Shown here piece by piece: positions 5,627 to 5,652 of a stretch of 5,652 bases of DNA. How positions within the stretch are numbered: position 1 is the stretch's first letter; every line of letters starts with the position of its first letter. The stretch lies in the NCBI GenBank assembly GCA_026987085.1, contig JALSNH010000019.1, forward strand, positions 1 to 5,652, in the 5' to 3' direction. Both the position numbers and the translations under genes were made by a program. The stretch comes from Aquificota bacterium. GTDB taxonomy: Bacteria > Aquificota > Aquificia > Aquificales > QOAS01. The notes beneath the pieces are model-generated. The model was not told the DNA's origin. It was given only the letters and a program-made list of their open reading frames with translations, and did no database searches.

Positions 5627-5652
5627 TAATGTATTTTTAATTACTTGAGCGT

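Noticed and set aside
5627..5652. Terminator after mqnE
   Set aside because: Only 26 AT-rich bases remain and no hairpin is visible before the window ends.

Overview
The window looks like chromosomal DNA of a thermophilic, probably anaerobic or microaerophilic chemolithotroph, most likely Aquificota (Desulfurobacteriaceae-like). This placement is inference from four signs: Lys/Glu-rich proteins with few cysteines, heavy use of AGG/AGA Arg and ATA Ile codons, a futalosine-pathway menaquinone gene, and a short tail-less Hfq. No rRNA or tRNA gene is present to settle it.

Layout, left to right. (1) 22-807 (+) encodes an unrecognised 261-aa protein with a Gly/Ala-rich hydrophobic centre; its frame is open to the left edge, so it may start outside the window. 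(2) 818-2731 (-) encodes an unrecognised soluble 637-aa protein with a coiled coil; it converges on the first gene across 10 bp. (3) 2787-3764 (-) encodes an OppC/DppC-type ABC transporter permease, 55 bp upstream of and co-directional with the 637-aa gene. (4) 3765-4176 is usually read as empty. It holds a possible 38-codon TTG-start ORF 16 bp upstream of the permease, a 22-bp operator-like palindrome, a plus-strand coding remnant of about 60 codons without a normal start, and a long hairpin. (5) 4177-4395 (-) is hfq, with a strong ribosome binding site. (6) 4396-4495 is the divergent hfq/mqnE control region and contains a possible 8-codon leader ORF. (7) 4496-5626 (+) is mqnE, aminofutalosine synthase.

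Functionally this is a patchwork: menaquinone synthesis (mqnE), RNA-based regulation (hfq), import of peptides or similar solutes (permease, partners not in the window), and two genes of unknown function. Nothing shows that they form one system. The most interesting material is the 3765-4176 interval, the hfq leader, and the two unrecognised proteins. No CRISPR array, insertion sequence, tRNA or rRNA was seen.
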